64,000 bases of DNA from CAXTSE01 sp964246985 (GCA_964246985.1 CAXTSE010000002.1:62001-126000), one strand, 5' to 3'; positions 8,280 through 17,465 are shown, counted from the first letter of the stretch. Numbers and translations: made by a program. Notes: generated by a model not told the origin, from the sequence alone.

Positions 8280-9193
8280 GCGGAGACCTCCTCGGTCGCG
8301 GCGTCGGTATCGGGAGCGGTGTCGGCCGCGCTACCCGCGGCGGCGTCGACGAGGGTCAGGTAGATGTCCTCGAGCGCGGGCCGGATCACCTCCAGCCGCT
8401 CCGGCTCGCCGGCGGCGCTGAGCCGTGCGACGAGCTCTCCGGGGCGGTCGGTGCGCTGCTCGCGGAGGGTGCCGTCCTCGATCCAGCGCACGATCGGCAC
8501 GCGCGCCTCGGCACCTCCGAGCTCGTCGACCGGGCCGAGTGCGACGAGGCGACCGTCGGCGATGATGCCCGCGCGGTCGCCGAGCTGGGCTGCCTCGTCG
8601 AGGTAGTGCGTCGTGAGCAGGATCGTGGTCCCATCGCGCTTCAGGCCGCGGATCAGCTCCCAGAACTGCCGGCGCGCCTCGGGGTCGAACCCGGTTGTGG
8701 GCTCGTCGAGAAACAGCAGCTCGGGGTTGCCGATGATGCCGAGCGCCACGTCGATGCGCCGACGCTGGCCGCCCGAGAGCTTCTTGATCCGGGCGCCCGC
8801 CTTGTCCTCGAGACCGACCGCCGCGATCACCTCGTCGACCTTCCGCGGGTTCGGGTAGAAGCCCGCGAAGTGGGTGAGCTGCTCGCGCACCGTGGCGTTG
8901 CCGGTCTCGCCGCTCGACTGCAGCACGATGCCGAGCCGCGCCTTCCAGGCGAGGTCGCCGTGCTCCGGGTCGATGCCGAGCACGCGAACGTCACCAGCGG
9001 TGCGGTCCCGGTAGCCCTCGAGGATCTCGATCGTCGTGCTCTTGCCGGCCCCGTTCGGGCCGAGCAGAGCGAAGGTCTCGCCGCGGCGGATGTCGAAGTC
9101 GATGCCGCGGACGGCCTCGACCCCGCGGTAGGTCTTCACGAGCCCCGCGATCTCGACGACGCTCTCGGAGCTCGTTCCTGCTGATCTCGTCAT
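8276..9193 (-). CDS. ABC transporter ATP-binding protein
   Basis: 305 residues of the DrrA/NatA-like exporter class. Walker A GPNGAGKST near residue 44, signature LSGGQRRRIDVALG near 140, Walker B LLFLDEPTTGFDP near 160, and H-loop LLTTHYLDEA near 195. The last 90 residues are the extra C-terminal domain typical of this class. First gene of the operon ATPase-permease-kinase-regulator. Confidence 0.92.
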   Translation of the reverse strand: MTRSAGTSSESVVEIAGLVKTYRGVEAVRGIDFDIRRGETFALLGPNGAGKSTTIEILEGYRDRTAGDVRVLGIDPEHGDLAWKARLGIVLQSSGETGNATVREQLTHFAGFYPNPRKVDEVIAAVGLEDKAGARIKKLSGGQRRRIDVALGIIGNPELLFLDEPTTGFDPEARRQFWELIRGLKRDGTTILLTTHYLDEAAQLGDRAGIIADGRLVALGPVDELGGAEARVPIVRWIEDGTLREQRTDRPGELVARLSAAGEPERLEVIRPALEDIYLTLVDAAAGSAADTAPDTDAATEEVSA

Positions 9194-9272
9194 GACCCCA
9201 TGCTGGTGCCGGGAGGCCGTGACGACAACGTCGAAGTGGTGGGGCCGGCATCCACCGGTCGGTTGATGCCTG

Positions 9273-9644
9273 TCAGTCCGAGCCGCCGCGGCGGATCTGC
9301 GCGCGCCGCACGAGCGAGGTCCCGGCGATCAGCACGATCGCGCCGCCGGTCACGACCAGCGCGCCCACTCCGATTCCGAGGGGACCGGCGTCCTGCGCCG
9401 CATCGAGCGCCGCCGAGGCGCGCGTCGGCGACGACTGCAGCCAGAGCGCGAGTGCCGCGCCCGCGATGACGAGCAGTCCCCAGACCACGGCGCCGATGCG
9501 GATGCGGGGATGAGCCGCTGCGGCGGGCCGGCTCTGCGGGTCGGCGGCCTCGGCATCCGGGGCGGAGGTCTTGGCCGGGAGCTCGCTCGTCGAGGTCTGC
9601 GTGTCGTCGGTCTCGGTGTCGTAAGACTGCGTGTCGTCGGTCAT
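9273..9644 (-). CDS. Small membrane protein with acidic, Thr-rich N-terminus
   Basis: 123 residues. The first 45 are polar and rich in D, T, S and Q. Two hydrophobic helices follow (about 50-68, IGAVVWGLLVIAGAALALWL, and about 90-113), and then a basic tail RRAQIRRGG. No family recognised. Its ATG overlaps the stop of the PspC-domain gene (ATGA), so it is probably a membrane partner of that protein. GTG 9647 is an alternative start. Confidence 0.75.
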   Translation of the reverse strand: MTDDTQSYDTETDDTQTSTSELPAKTSAPDAEAADPQSRPAAAAHPRIRIGAVVWGLLVIAGAALALWLQSSPTRASAALDAAQDAGPLGIGVGALVVTGGAIVLIAGTSLVRRAQIRRGGSD

Positions 9645-11296
9645 CACGGTGCTCCGGTCGGTCTCGGGGTGGGTGTCGCGAGCAGGGTTTCGCTCGGTGT
9701 CGGCGAGGGCGACATCTCCTCGACCTGGAACTCGTCGGTCAGCTCGGGCGTCACCGTGAACGCGTCCGCCTCGGTCTCGTCGGTAACGTAGCCGTTGACC
9801 GTGAGATAGCCGTCGAAGCCCAGCCAGACCCGCACGATGAGCGTCGGCGTCGCACCGGGGCCGATGAGGGCGGTCTGCACGCTCTCGCCCTTCGCGGTCC
9901 GGCTCGTCTCGGTCAGCGTGCCGCCGAGGACGAACGCACCCTGCTGATCCTGGATCTGCACGTACCCGTGGCCGGGGGCCGAGACCAGCTCGAGCTGCAC
10001 CGTGGCGCCCGGATCGACGTTGATGTTCACCTGGCCGCCGAGCTTCCACAGGTCGATCACGGGGGCGGTCGCCGGGCCGCCAGTGCTGGCGTAGATGTAC
10101 GACTCCCCGCCGACCTGGGCGAAGCGGCCGCCCTCGAACGACGAGAGGCCGTACCCCGTCGGCGGGATCAGCTGCCGGTCGGCAGGCACGGCGGCACCGA
10201 CCGTGGTGGCCAGCAGCGCCAGGATCCCGAGGAAGGCGAGGAACCCGCTGCGCCGCCGGGCGAGGCCGACGACCACGATGCCGAGCCCGATCGCGAGGGT
10301 GGCGGCGGCGATCCCGATGCCCCACTCGCGATCCCGGGTCGCGGCGCTGCCCGATGCGGCGAGGGCCGCGACGCCGCCCACCAGAAGGGCGGCGCCGACG
10401 ATGAGGCCGACGGCTGCGGCTCCGGCTCGGGGGCGGGCGGCCTGGCGGATGCGACGGCGCTCGGCCGCCTCCTCGGCGACCTGCTTCACCGCGAGGCGGC
10501 GGCGCTCGGCCTCCGCGGCGGCCCACTGCGCGCGCTGCAGCTGCCAGGCGGCCTGACCCTCCTGCCACGCGGCGAGTTCCTCGGGCGTCGAGCCGACGGG
10601 CGCCGTGGCCGGGCCCTCGTCGACCACCAGCGTGTGCGGCTCGGGGGCGGGGGGTGAGCTGGCCGCCGGCGCGACGTGCGCGGCCGAGGGTGCGGATGCG
10701 GGGGCCGCGGCCGGCGCCGCCGATCGCCGCGCCATCCACACGATCACGAGGACGGCGAGGGCGATGATGACCGCCGACCACACGATCCGACCGGCGGACG
10801 CGAAGAAGTCGGGCTCGCCCCAGTACTGCGCTCCCGCGTACCAGAACCCCTGCGTGAGCGGCAGGAACGAGAGCAGCAGCAGGCCGGCGATCCCGGCGTG
10901 AGCGCGGGCGAGGTGTCCGCGTCCGAGGTCCTGCGCGTGGATGAGGCCGCCCGGCCCCGGCAGCAGCAGCCAGGCAGCCGCGTAGAGCAGCACGATCGGG
11001 CCGCCGAGCAGCGCGATCACGATGGCGATCCCGCGGACGAGGATCGGGTCGAGGCCGGTGCGGGCGGCGATCCCGCTGCACACGCCGCCGATCCAGCCCT
11101 CACCGCGCGTCAGTCCGAGGCCGCGGATCCATGTCCAGAACCCGTGCTCGGGGCGGGACGCCTGGTCGGTCGCGCCCTCGGCGACGCCCGCAGCCTCGTC
11201 GGTCGAGCCCGTCGGGCCCCCCACGCCGTCCACGCCGTCCACACGGTCCGTGCCGTCCACGGCATCCTCATCGGGCACAACGCTCTTCTTCGCCAT
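9644..11296 (-). CDS. PspC-domain membrane protein
   Basis: 550 residues. A low-complexity acidic N-terminus precedes a PspC domain at about residues 60-120 (GEGWIGGVCSGIAARTGLDPILVRGIAI, then LLYAAAWLLLPG). More membrane helices follow, then a charged coiled segment rich in A, E and R near 255-290, two further helix pairs, and a C-terminal domain of beta-type sequence that may lie outside. PspC proteins act in envelope stress signalling. It is divergent from a PspC-fused histidine kinase gene, with only 103 bases between starts, which implies a shared control region. Confidence 0.85.
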   Translation of the reverse strand: MAKKSVVPDEDAVDGTDRVDGVDGVGGPTGSTDEAAGVAEGATDQASRPEHGFWTWIRGLGLTRGEGWIGGVCSGIAARTGLDPILVRGIAIVIALLGGPIVLLYAAAWLLLPGPGGLIHAQDLGRGHLARAHAGIAGLLLLSFLPLTQGFWYAGAQYWGEPDFFASAGRIVWSAVIIALAVLVIVWMARRSAAPAAAPASAPSAAHVAPAASSPPAPEPHTLVVDEGPATAPVGSTPEELAAWQEGQAAWQLQRAQWAAAEAERRRLAVKQVAEEAAERRRIRQAARPRAGAAAVGLIVGAALLVGGVAALAASGSAATRDREWGIGIAAATLAIGLGIVVVGLARRRSGFLAFLGILALLATTVGAAVPADRQLIPPTGYGLSSFEGGRFAQVGGESYIYASTGGPATAPVIDLWKLGGQVNINVDPGATVQLELVSAPGHGYVQIQDQQGAFVLGGTLTETSRTAKGESVQTALIGPGATPTLIVRVWLGFDGYLTVNGYVTDETEADAFTVTPELTDEFQVEEMSPSPTPSETLLATPTPRPTGAP

Positions 11297-11333
11297 GCCT
11301 CGATCATCGGTCGCACCGCATCCGCTCCTCTAT

Positions 11334-11359
11334 GGGGTGAACCCCTGACCGCCCCCTGA
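11334..11359. promoter_or_regulatory. Candidate operator between divergent PspC genes
   Basis: GGGGTgaACCCC (11334-11345) overlaps a CCCCTGA direct repeat at 11342-11348 and 11353-11359, an 11-bp period. Repeats one helical turn apart suit a LuxR-type regulator; the regulator encoded at 12602 is the obvious candidate. Inferred from pattern and position only. Confidence 0.4.
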
Positions 11360-11399
11360 TCCCGCCGCACGCACGCATGCCGTCTGATTGGATCGAGCC

Positions 11400-12605
11400 A
11401 TGACCACCGTTGCGCTCCGACCGCCCCTGGCGCGTCCGCGTGCCGTGGTGCTCTCGGGGGTGTCGGTCGCGGTCGCCCGGCACCTGGGCTGGTCGCCCGC
11501 GCTGGTGCGTCTGCAGTTCGCGCTGCTCACCCTGCTCGGCGGAGCCGGGGTGCTGCTCTACCTGTGGCTCTGGGCTCTGACGCCGCTCGAGGACGTCGCC
11601 GTCGACTCGGCCGCCGACTCCGACGTGACGGCGGGGGCCGTGCGCCGAGGCCTGCCGGTGGGCGCGATCCTCTTCGGCGTCGCGGCCGCCGCCGGACTCC
11701 TCGCCATCCTCCTCAGCTGGCTCGGCTGGACTCGCACGCCGCTCGTGCCGGGACTGCTCGAGAGCGCAGCGGCCGGCGTCGCATCCGTCGCCTGGGGTCT
11801 CGTGATGGACCGCCGCGACCCGCGTCGCGACGCCGCCACCACCGCCCTGCTGCGCGTGCTCGTCGCCGTCGTCCTCATCGCCGAGGGCGGACTGCTGCTG
11901 CTCGCCCGGCCCGACGCGCTCGCCGCCGTTCTCGCGGTCGGCCTCATCGTGGTGGGCGCGCTCATCCTCGTGATCCCGCGGCTCGTGTCGCAGTGGACCG
12001 AGCTGCTCGGCGAGCGCTCCGCCCGCGCACGGGAGGAGCAGCGCGCCGAGATCGCCGCGCACCTGCACGACTCGGTGCTGCAGACGCTCGCTCTGATCCA
12101 GGCGCGCGCGGGGGCCCAGAGCGAGGTCGCGCGCCTCGCCCGCGCGCAGGAGTGCGAGCTGCGCGACTGGCTTTTCGCGGGCACCGACCCCTTCGCCGGC
12201 GACCTCGCCACCGAGCTCCGCACCATCGCGGCGTCGCTCGAGCTCGCGCACGCGGTCCGCATCGAGGTGGTGACCGCGGGCGACACGAGCGGCATCACCA
12301 GCTCGGCGCTGGTCGGGGCGGCGCGCGAGGCGATGCTCAACGCGTCGAGGCACGCGGGCGGCGAGGTGAGCGTCTACGTCGAGACCATGCCGGATGCCGT
12401 GGACGTCTTCGTCCGAGACCGCGGCGCCGGATTCGATCCGGACGCCGTGGCGACGACGCGGCTCGGCATCCGCGAGTCGATCGTCGGCCGCATGACCCGC
12501 GCCGGGGGCACCGCGCAGGTGACGAGCGACCCCACCGGAACCGAGGTGCAGCTGCACCTGAGCCGGACGGCCGCGCAGGGCGCGACGCGGGGGGCCGCGT
12601 CATGA
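11400..12605 (+). CDS. PspC-domain-containing sensor histidine kinase
   Basis: 401 residues. The N-terminal PspC domain (about 15-65, VSVAVARHLGWSPALVRLQF and LLYLWLWALTPLED) is followed by four more membrane helices to about residue 200. A short kinase module has EIAAHLHDSVLQTLALIQ with the phosphorylated His near 223, and an ATPase domain with VFVRDRGAGFDPD and RLGIRESIVGRM. Fusing PspC to a kinase is a recurrent actinobacterial arrangement that replaces the PspA/F system. The stop overlaps the response-regulator start by ATGA. Confidence 0.9.
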   Translation: MTTVALRPPLARPRAVVLSGVSVAVARHLGWSPALVRLQFALLTLLGGAGVLLYLWLWALTPLEDVAVDSAADSDVTAGAVRRGLPVGAILFGVAAAAGLLAILLSWLGWTRTPLVPGLLESAAAGVASVAWGLVMDRRDPRRDAATTALLRVLVAVVLIAEGGLLLLARPDALAAVLAVGLIVVGALILVIPRLVSQWTELLGERSARAREEQRAEIAAHLHDSVLQTLALIQARAGAQSEVARLARAQECELRDWLFAGTDPFAGDLATELRTIAASLELAHAVRIEVVTAGDTSGITSSALVGAAREAMLNASRHAGGEVSVYVETMPDAVDVFVRDRGAGFDPDAVATTRLGIRESIVGRMTRAGGTAQVTSDPTGTEVQLHLSRTAAQGATRGAAS

Positions 12606-13246
12606 GGGTGCTCATCGTCGACGACCACTCGATCTTCCGGTCGGGGCTGCGCGCCGACCTGGGCGACGCGCTCCAGGTGGTCGGAGAGGCGGCGGATGTC
12701 GACTCGGCCGTGAGCGCGATCGCCGAGCTGCGTCCTGACGTCGTGCTCCTCGATGTGCACCTGCCGGGAGGTGCGGGCGGCGGGGGCGCGGAGGTGCTGC
12801 GCCGCAGCGCCGAGCTGCTCGGTGACATCCGGTTCCTCGCCCTCAGCGTCTCGGACTCGGCCGAGGACGTCGTCGGGGTGATCCGCGCGGGCGCCCGCGG
12901 CTACATCACGAAGAGCAGCTCGGGAGCCGACGTCGCTCGCGCCGTGGCCGCCGTCGCCGCCGGGGACGCCGTCTTCTCGCCCCGCCTCGCCGGCTTCGTG
13001 CTCGACGCGTTCGGAGCCGTCGGCGGCGAGCAGGCCGTCGCCGACGACGAGCTCGACCGCCTCAGCGCCCGCGAGCAGGAGGTGATGCGCCTGATCGCGC
13101 GCGGCTACGCGTACAAGGAGGTCGCGACCCGCCTCTTCATCTCGATCAAGACCGTCGAGACCCACGTGTCGGCCGTCCTCCGCAAGCTGCAGCTCTCCTC
13201 CCGACACGAGCTGACCGCGTGGGCGCTGGAGAGGCGCCTGCTCTAG
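12602..13246 (+). CDS. NarL/LuxR-type response regulator of the PspC system
   Basis: 214 residues. Receiver domain with DDH at 7-9, phosphoacceptor Asp 51 (VVLLDVHLPGG) and K in YITKSSSG. A glycine run (GGAGGGGAEVL) loops out after the active site. LuxR DNA-binding domain LSAREQEVMRLIARGYAYKEVATRLFISIKTVETHV. Translationally coupled to the PspC kinase, and probably controls both divergent PspC units. Confidence 0.92.
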   Translation: MRVLIVDDHSIFRSGLRADLGDALQVVGEAADVDSAVSAIAELRPDVVLLDVHLPGGAGGGGAEVLRRSAELLGDIRFLALSVSDSAEDVVGVIRAGARGYITKSSSGADVARAVAAVAAGDAVFSPRLAGFVLDAFGAVGGEQAVADDELDRLSAREQEVMRLIARGYAYKEVATRLFISIKTVETHVSAVLRKLQLSSRHELTAWALERRLL

Positions 13247-13300
13247 AGCCCGTGCGCCGCAGAGCCTCACTTGCCCCGAATGGCCCGTGGGTCGCATTCC

Positions 13301-14213
13301 TCACAGGCCGAACTGGGCGAGTCGACGCTGGCTCGCGAGCGCGGCCGCGACGCGGTCCACCAGTTCTGGCGCGTCGCGGAGATCGTCGGCATTGAGCTCC
13401 ATCACCCGCCATCCCTGTGCCTCCAGGCGGGAGCGGCGGGTCATATCGCGCCGCCACTGCTGGCGGGATCGGTGGTAGTCGCCCTCGTACTCGAGCACGA
13501 GCCGTTCCCTCGGGTATCTCAGATCCAGTCGCGTCTCCTTCCCTGTCTCGCTGTCGACGACGACGTAGTTCACCTCGGGCACGGGCAGGCCGCCGAGCAC
13601 CAGGAGGCACCGCAGGATCGACTCCTGCGGCGACTCGGCCCGGTCGTCCAGCAGGGCGAGCGCCTCACGCAGCCGCCGAGCGCCTCGAGTGCCCATGGCG
13701 GCATCCACCTGTGCTGCGAGGTCCGCTCGGCCCGCGAGCGGGGATCGGCGGTGGATGATGTGGTCGCCGGCGGCGACGAGATCGGGCACCGACAGCGTCG
13801 CCCCGAGATCTCGCCACGTCTGCGCGGCGATCGTGACGCGCAGGCCCGCGATGGTCTGAGTCTGCAGCCGCGCCAGCTGATGTCCGACGAGCCCGGTCGC
13901 GTGCGGCGCGCGTGCCGGCGCCGCGACGCTCACGTGGATGCGCCGGTCGAGCTTCCGTGCGATCGGCACGGGGATGCCGAGCAGCTGCGCGGCCGTCGCG
14001 TGGCTGAACGCGACGTGGTCTGCAAGCCGGACCGCCAGCATGAGACATCGACCGCCGAGCTCGTCCGATGTGCCGCGAGGGGGCCCGGACGCCCCACACC
14101 CCCGAGTCCATGTCGGATGCGCGAAGCCGCTTCGGGGGGATGCCCGCAGCACCAGCCCGCGCGACTGTGTACACGCGACCGCGGAGTTCGGGTGGGAGAT
14201 CGGCGCGTCGCAC
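13301..14213 (-). pseudogene. AbiEi-like/DUF559 endonuclease-domain protein, frameshifted
   Basis: The N-terminal part from GTG 14213 reads RRADLPPELRGRVYTVARAGA...GVWGVRAP in one frame. The rest, from DELGGRCLMLAVRLADHVAFSHATAAQLLG to the stop at 13301, is in another. The shift lies near 14078, just after a CCCCC run on the coding strand; removing one base restores GVWGVRAPRGTSDELGGRC. The C-terminal 110 residues form a Vsr/DUF559 nuclease-like fold (DLRYPRERLVLEYEGDYHR, then LEAQGWRVMELNADDL). The N-terminal half resembles the winged-helix part of AbiEi-type proteins, which are common in Microbacteriaceae. It could be a recent pseudogene or a sequencing error; the function of the family is not established. 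Confidence 0.75.
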
Positions 14214-14361
14214 CCCGACACTGTGGCGTGCAGCCCGACATCGAGTCGGGACCTCTCCCCAGGCATCCGGGCCGACCGCCACTTGCCTGATCTGAGATGT
14301 GACGCGCCCGCCTCATGGGCCAGACGAGGCAGCTGACGAATCGGCGGATGTCGTCCGACCC

Positions 14362-14982
14362 CTAGGCGAACGCGCCCACCACGAGCGACACCGCGATCGC
14401 GACCATCACCACGGCGATGATCCCGTCGAGGATGCGCCACGCACGCGGGCGGGCGAACACCGGCGCCAGCGCGCGTGCTCCGACTCCGAGGGCTGTGAAC
14501 CACAGGATGCTCCCGAGCGCCGCGCCCGCCCCGAACCACCAGCGCTCGTCGCCGTGGGTCGAGGCAATGGATCCGAGCAGGACGACCGTGTCGAGGTAGA
14601 CGTGCGGGTTGAGCCAGGTGAGCGCGAGCACCGTACCTACCACGGCGGCGAGCGAGGCGCGCGCGGGAGCCGTGCCGGCGTCCAGCGCCTGGGGACGCAG
14701 CGCGCGCCGCGCCGCGAGCGCCCCGTACACGAGCAGGAACGCCGCGCCCGCGAACCGCGCCACCGTCACCAGCCACGGCACCGCGTCGAACAGGGCACCG
14801 GCGCCCCCGACGCCGAGGGCGATCAGCAGCGCATCCGAGAGGGCGCAGATCGCGATCACCGGCACGATGTGCTCGCGGCGCACCCCCTGCCGCAGCACGA
14901 ACGCGTTCTGCGCGCCGATGGCGACGATCAGCGAGAGCCCGAGCCCGAGTCCGGACAGCGCGGCGAGGAGAGCGGTGGTCAC
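14362..14982 (-). CDS. lysE: LysE/ArgO-family amino acid exporter
   Basis: 206 residues with six hydrophobic helices and the LysE family opening LSLIVAIGAQNAFVLRQGVRREH, followed by LTWLNPHVYLDTVVLLGSIAS. These proteins export lysine and arginine when intracellular pools rise. It is divergent from a LysR-type regulator, exactly as lysE-lysG in Corynebacterium and argO-argP in enterics, so regulation by that neighbour is expected. Substrate (Lys, Arg or both) cannot be read from the sequence. Confidence 0.9.
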   Translation of the reverse strand: MTTALLAALSGLGLGLSLIVAIGAQNAFVLRQGVRREHIVPVIAICALSDALLIALGVGGAGALFDAVPWLVTVARFAGAAFLLVYGALAARRALRPQALDAGTAPARASLAAVVGTVLALTWLNPHVYLDTVVLLGSIASTHGDERWWFGAGAALGSILWFTALGVGARALAPVFARPRAWRILDGIIAVVMVAIAVSLVVGAFA

Positions 14983-15040
14983 GGCATGACGCTACGGCGC
15001 GGCATGATCATCACGCCAGCTGAAGATTCTCACGCACCAT

Positions 15041-15046
15041 TAGCAT
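15041..15046 (+). promoter_or_regulatory. Leaderless-type -10 box (TAGCAT) for the LysR regulator
   Basis: TAGCAT is seven bases before GTG 15054, placing the expected transcript start at the start codon. The 71-bp gap shared with lysE must also hold the lysE promoter and the regulator site. Confidence 0.5.
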
Positions 15047-15053
15047 CGCTGAT

Positions 15054-15974
15054 GTGAACTTCTCACGAGAGCAACTGGATGCGCTCGTCGCCGTCGTCGA
15101 GACCGGCACCTTCGACGCGGCGGCTCGCCGCCTCGTCGTGACGCCGTCGGCCGTCAGCCAGCGCATCAAGGCGCTCGAGCAGCAGGTGGGCCGGGTCGTC
15201 GTGGTGAGGTCGAAGCCTGCACGCGCGACCGAGTCGGGGCAGGCGCTGATCAAGCTCGCCCATCAGCAGGCGCTGCTCGAGCACGACGTGATCCGCGGCC
15301 TCGGGCTCGAGGCGGAGCGCGACGGCGACGGCCACGGCGACGGCCGGGACGCGCCCGTCCCGAGCATTCCGATCGCTGTGAACGCCGACTCGCTCGCCAG
15401 CTGGATCCTGCCTGCATTCGCGCGCGCCGCATCCGCCCGCCGTCTGGTGGTCGACGTCTACCGCGACGACCAGGAGCACACGGCGGGTCTGCTCTCGGCG
15501 GGCACGGTGATGGCGGCGGTCACGTCGCAGGCGGCACCGGTGCCCGGATGCGCGGTCACGCGCCTCGGCACGATGACCTACCGCGCGGTCGCGACACGGG
15601 CGTTCGCCGACCGGTGGTTCCCCGACGGGGTGGACGCCGCCGCGCTCGCCGTGGCCCCGGTGGTCGACTTCGATCGGAAGGACGTGCTGCAGACGCGGTT
15701 CCTGCGGTCGATCACGCGGCGCGAGCTGACGCCGCCGCGCCACTACGTGCCGGCGTCGGCCGACTTCGCTCGGGCCGTGCTGCTCGGCCTGGGCTGGGGG
15801 ATGCTCCCCGATGCCCAGGCCGAGGCAGCGCGTGCCGCCGGCGACATCATCGACCTCGGACCCAGCCGCGCTGTCGATGTGCCGCTCTACTGGCAGCAGT
15901 GGAATCTGCGATCGACCCTGCTCGATGCAATCGCCCACGAGGTGGTGACCGAGGCGCGCCAGGCTCTCACCTGA
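15054..15974 (+). CDS. lysG: LysR-type regulator, LysG/ArgP-like
   Basis: 306 residues. N-terminal winged helix FSREQLDALVAVVETGTFDAAARRL...SAVSQRIKALEQQVG, followed by a LysR effector-binding domain of two lobes. The opening and the pairing with lysE identify the LysG/ArgP group, which activates exporter transcription when lysine, arginine or histidine is in excess. A short D/G/H-rich insert (GDGHGDGRDAP) lies between the domains near residue 92. Confidence 0.9.
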   Translation: MNFSREQLDALVAVVETGTFDAAARRLVVTPSAVSQRIKALEQQVGRVVVVRSKPARATESGQALIKLAHQQALLEHDVIRGLGLEAERDGDGHGDGRDAPVPSIPIAVNADSLASWILPAFARAASARRLVVDVYRDDQEHTAGLLSAGTVMAAVTSQAAPVPGCAVTRLGTMTYRAVATRAFADRWFPDGVDAAALAVAPVVDFDRKDVLQTRFLRSITRRELTPPRHYVPASADFARAVLLGLGWGMLPDAQAEAARAAGDIIDLGPSRAVDVPLYWQQWNLRSTLLDAIAHEVVTEARQALT

Positions 15975-16003
15975 CGCGCCCCGGTCGCTGGGATGCGGAT
16001 CGG

Positions 16004-17383
16004 CTATCCCAGGAGTCCGCCGACGAGTCCGGATACCAAGCCGGGGGACTGCGTCGAGGCGGGGGTGGCGGCCGGAGCAGGCGCGGGCGCTGCGGCAGGA
16101 GCCGGGGCGGGCGCGGCAGCCGGTGCCGACGCCGTCGAGGTCTTCGACGGCGCCGGCGTGCTGCTGGCTGCGGGTGCAGAACTCGATGCCGGGGCGGGTG
16201 CCGCGGCGGCGGTCGCAGCCGGCGCGTTGCCGGTGCGCACGAGGGAGGCGGAGTCGAGGCGGGCGCTGCCGCTCGACTGCACGACCGAGAGGGTGAGGCC
16301 GGTGTGCCCGGCCTTGGCGACCTTGAGCTGGACGGTGACCTTCATCCATCCACTGCTCGCCTTGTACGAGATCGAGCCGGTCTCGGCGGTGCCGCCGACG
16401 GTCGTCAGCTTGACGGTCCCGCTGACGGCGGTCGTCGTGGCGGGACGCACCCAGATCGTGGCGGTGTAGGTCTCGCCGGGGGTCGTTGCGACCGTGACGG
16501 TCTGCGCGACCGTGCTCTTGCCGGTGACGCCCAGCGCGTACTTCCCGCCCCGAGCCTCGGAGTTCGGGCCGACCAGGCTGAGGTTCGAGCCCGTCCAGCC
16601 GGTCGAGCTGCCCTCGAACGACGACGAGGTGAGCGGGATCGCCGTGCCGGCCGGAGCGGCGGGCTCGGCCGCCGCGGTGGCGGGCGTCGACGGCGCGGTG
16701 GCGGGAGCGCTGCTCGGAGCCGTCGTGGGCTTCGTCGTCGCGGTTGGCGCGGGGGTCGGCGTGGCGGACTGCGTGGCGGACGGAGCGGGCGCGGATGCGG
16801 GGGCCGTGCGAGCCGGCACCTGGGTCGACGGGTACTTCGCGAAGACCTGCGACCAGTAGCGGCGGCCGTCGGCCTCGTAGTAGCCGATGCCGATGTCGGT
16901 GTAGTCGTTCACCAGGTTGGCGTAGTGGCTCGACGAGGCGACCCACGCATCCACGACCTCGTTGTAGTAGTAGCCCTTGGCGACGTTCTCGCCCGCCCGT
17001 TGCCACCCGGCCGGGATCTGGCTCGAGTAGTTCGGGTTGTGGCTCATGGCGCCGTTGAGGTACTGCTGCTTGGCCCAGTCGGCCGCGACCTTGTCGAGGG
17101 CCGAGTTGCGCACGAGCACCGGCTTGCCGGCCTGGGCGCGGACGTCGTCGACGTCCTGCCACACGACCTGCAGCTTCTGGGTCTCAGTGAGGGCCTTCGC
17201 GGTGGGGGCGGTGCTGGAGCTGCTCGAGCTGCCGGCAGCGGAGCTCGACGCCGCCGCGGGGGATGCGGTGGCGGCGAACGCGTTCTGCGGGACGAGCAGA
17301 GCGGCGGCGACGGCCGCGGCGACAGCCACGGCGACGAACGGGCCGCGCTTGGGCGCGGCGGAATAACGACGGAACGAGGACAA
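16004..17383 (-). CDS. Secreted CAP/SCP-domain protein with carbohydrate-binding-like module
   Basis: 459 residues. A twin-basic N-terminus and hydrophobic stretch form a signal peptide ending near NAFAATA. After a Ser-rich spacer the CAP (YkwD/SCP) domain spans about 60-185. Its expected surface residues appear in AMSHNPNY, GENVAKGY, SSSHYANLVNDYTDIGIGY and YWSQVF. A Pro/Ala/Thr-rich linker leads to a beta-sandwich module of the CBM4/9-like kind (about 240-385), then a second PA-rich stretch ending VSGLVGGLLG. It is probably exported to the cell surface, with wall or polysaccharide binding inferred. The start is TTG 17383, preceded by AAGGAT. A long G-rich motif upstream matches one before the TPR/LuxR regulator. 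Confidence 0.85.
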   Translation of the reverse strand: MSSFRRYSAAPKRGPFVAVAVAAAVAAALLVPQNAFAATASPAAASSSAAGSSSSSSTAPTAKALTETQKLQVVWQDVDDVRAQAGKPVLVRNSALDKVAADWAKQQYLNGAMSHNPNYSSQIPAGWQRAGENVAKGYYYNEVVDAWVASSSHYANLVNDYTDIGIGYYEADGRRYWSQVFAKYPSTQVPARTAPASAPAPSATQSATPTPAPTATTKPTTAPSSAPATAPSTPATAAAEPAAPAGTAIPLTSSSFEGSSTGWTGSNLSLVGPNSEARGGKYALGVTGKSTVAQTVTVATTPGETYTATIWVRPATTTAVSGTVKLTTVGGTAETGSISYKASSGWMKVTVQLKVAKAGHTGLTLSVVQSSGSARLDSASLVRTGNAPAATAAAAPAPASSSAPAASSTPAPSKTSTASAPAAAPAPAPAAAPAPAPAATPASTQSPGLVSGLVGGLLG

Positions 17384-17440
17384 GGGTGGATCCTTCTGAT
17401 TGGGAAAATGACCGTTGGGTCCCAGCTCCCACTGTCGACA

Positions 17441-17465
17441 CTAGGGGGGACACAACGGGGTACAC
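17441..17465 (-). promoter_or_regulatory. Shared G-rich motif upstream of the CAP-domain gene
   Basis: The plus strand reads CTAGGGGGGACACAACGGGGTACA, 58 bases upstream of the TTG start. It matches the motif at 34024-34046 at 20 of the 23 positions from TAGGGGGG to TACA. Both copies lie upstream of, and in the same orientation to, minus-strand genes. Probable binding site of one regulator. Confidence 0.6.
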
